From Desulfobulbaceae bacterium UBA5611 (GTDB taxonomy: Bacteria; Desulfobacterota; Desulfobulbia; Desulfobulbales; Desulfocapsaceae), in the NCBI GenBank assembly GCA_002424635.1, contig DIKT01000060.1, positions 1 through 24,621 of the forward strand: a DNA stretch of 24,621 bases, given 5' to 3'. The stretch's first letter is position 1. Every line of letters begins with the position of its first letter. A program made the position numbers and the translations under genes. Positions 23,513 to 24,621 of this stretch are shown here, piece after piece. The notes under the pieces are model-generated. The model was not told where the DNA came from and ran no database searches. It saw only the letters and a program-made list of their open reading frames with translations.

Positions 23513-24621
23513 ATGTCAAAACGCATTCTGATCATAGACGACGAAGTCAGTATCCAGGAATCGCTCTCCGGCATACTCCAGGACGAAGGTTTTACCCCTC
23601 TCTGCGCCTCAACGGCTGAGGCGGGAATAGAACTGCTTGAAGAAGAACAGGTTGATCTTATCCTGCTGGACATCTGGATGGGAAAAAATATGGACGGCAT
23701 GACCGCCCTGGAAAAAATCAAGGACTCCTTTTCTATGCCGGTAATCATGATCTCCGGCCACGGTAATATTGAAACAGCAGTGCAGGCAACCCGGAAAGGG
23801 GCCTTTGACTTTATCGAAAAACCGCTGTCCTATGACAAGATCATTCTGGCCATTAATAATGGCCTGCGCTTTGCTCAACTTGAGCAGGAAAATCTTCTCC
23901 TCAAAGAACACAGCGGAGGACCAAGCAACCTCACCGGCAATTCCCCAATCATCAAAGCGCTGCGCGCCCAGATAGAGCGAGTGGCCCCGTCCGATGCCTG
24001 GGTTTTGATCCGCGGCGCCCATGGCACCGGCAAGGAGATAGTAGCCCAGTCCATCCATCGACTTTCCCAAGCGCATCATCAGGCAATGATCGAGGTCAAC
24101 TGTGCGGCCATTCCGGAAGAACTGATCGAATCGGAACTATTCGGTCATGAAAAAGGCTCTTTTACCGGCGCTCATATCAGTAAAAGGGGCAAATTTGATC
24201 AGGCCGATAACGGCATCCTTTTCCTGGACGAGATCGGTGATATGAGCCTTAAGACCCAGGCCAAGATCCTGCGCATTCTGCAGGAACAAAAATTCGAGCG
24301 GGTCGGCGGGCACAAAACCATCAGCGTTAATGTCCGGGTGCTGGCGGCAACCAATAAGAATCTGGAAGAAGAGATTGAAAAGGGTAATTTCCGGGCCGAC
24401 CTGTTCTGGCGTCTCAACGTGGTCCCCATCCATCTGCCTCCGCTGCGCGACCGGCTGGAAGACATTCCCCTGCTGGTCCAGGAACTGATCAAGGGGCTAG
24501 CCGCCAAAGGCATGCGACAGAAAGAATTTTCAGATGGCGCCTACCAGGCCATGATGACCCATTCCTGGCCGGGCAACGTCAGGGAACTGCGTAATTTCAT
24601 TGAGCGGGTCGTTATTATGTG
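23513..24621 (+). CDS. ntrX: NtrX-like sigma-54 response regulator (3' partial)
   Basis: The gene starts at ATG 23513 behind GGAAG and is still open at the right edge after 369 codons; full-length NtrX-type proteins are roughly 450-470 residues. The receiver domain (1-120) has acidic D9/D10, phosphoacceptor D53 in LILLDIWMG and K103 in IEKPL. The sigma-54 AAA+ domain has Walker A GAHGTGKE (168-175), a GSFTGA loop (215-220), Walker B GILFLDEIGD (234-243) and arginine-finger candidates R294/R300 in RADLFWRLN. SWPGNVRELRNF (351-362) marks the end of the AAA+ region. The Fis-type HTH expected next is outside the window. It is the cognate regulator of the kinase encoded upstream. Confidence 0.93.
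   Translation, partial: MSKRILIIDDEVSIQESLSGILQDEGFTPLCASTAEAGIELLEEEQVDLILLDIWMGKNMDGMTALEKIKDSFSMPVIMISGHGNIETAVQATRKGAFDFIEKPLSYDKIILAINNGLRFAQLEQENLLLKEHSGGPSNLTGNSPIIKALRAQIERVAPSDAWVLIRGAHGTGKEIVAQSIHRLSQAHHQAMIEVNCAAIPEELIESELFGHEKGSFTGAHISKRGKFDQADNGILFLDEIGDMSLKTQAKILRILQEQKFERVGGHKTISVNVRVLAATNKNLEEEIEKGNFRADLFWRLNVVPIHLPPLRDRLEDIPLLVQELIKGLAAKGMRQKEFSDGAYQAMMTHSWPGNVRELRNFIERVVIM

Noticed and set aside
1..24621. CRISPR arrays, tRNA or rRNA genes, transposase genes
   Set aside because: I looked for regularly spaced repeats, cloverleaf-like segments ending in CCA, and transposase motifs, and saw none. A covariance-model scan was not possible here.

Overview
The window looks like a chromosomal segment of a Gram-negative bacterium, most likely a Desulfobacterota/deltaproteobacterial relative. 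That placement is inferred from gene content and has not been tested by any search. The supporting combinations are a Tad (Flp) pilus locus with lipoproteins, DUF4390 followed by an NtrY/NtrX-type two-component pair, a UPF0251/DUF134 regulator next to a dinitrogenase-cofactor-like protein, and a DUF302 protein next to an ACR3-like permease. Base composition looks balanced throughout. I see no tRNA, rRNA, CRISPR array or transposase gene.

Region 1 (1-14011, all + strand) is a nearly complete Tad pilus operon. In order it holds: a winged-helix AAA+ ATPase (5' end cut by the window), the Flp major pilin, the prepilin peptidase TadV/CpaA, CpaB/RcpC, the secretin CpaC/RcpA, a small lipoprotein where other Tad loci often carry CpaD, TadE, a TadG-like protein, TadZ/CpaE, the ATPase TadA/CpaF, the platform proteins TadB and TadC, and two TPR lipoproteins of TadD type. 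TadV should cleave Flp (and probably TadE). TadA powers the TadB/TadC platform, TadZ localises it, and CpaC with CpaB and the lipoproteins form the outer-membrane exit. The first TPR lipoprotein carries an unusual C-terminal LytR_C-like domain. A 125-bp MITE-like element (12860-12984) lies between the two TPR genes. It has 21-bp terminal inverted repeats with one mismatch, an apparent CTAA target duplication and a REP-like hairpin inside. Hairpins follow flp and may uncouple abundant pilin expression from the rest of the operon.

Region 2 (13974-17521, + strand) holds a DUF3047 exported protein that overlaps the end of the second TPR gene, an unrecognised 335-residue lipoprotein, and prfC (peptide chain release factor 3). 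Two long palindromes separate prfC from the convergent genes beyond it.

Region 3 (17733-20234, - strand) reads, in the direction of transcription, DUF302 protein, ACR3/BASS-like permease, dinitrogenase-cofactor-like (NifX/NafY fold) protein, and UPF0251/DUF134 HTH regulator. The first two appear translationally coupled. The region ahead of DUF302 contains nested inverted repeats that look like operator sites.

Region 4 (20571-24621, + strand) is DUF4390, an NtrY-like membrane histidine kinase, and an NtrX-like sigma-54 response regulator that runs off the right edge. The regulator carries GSFTGA instead of the canonical GAFTGA loop.
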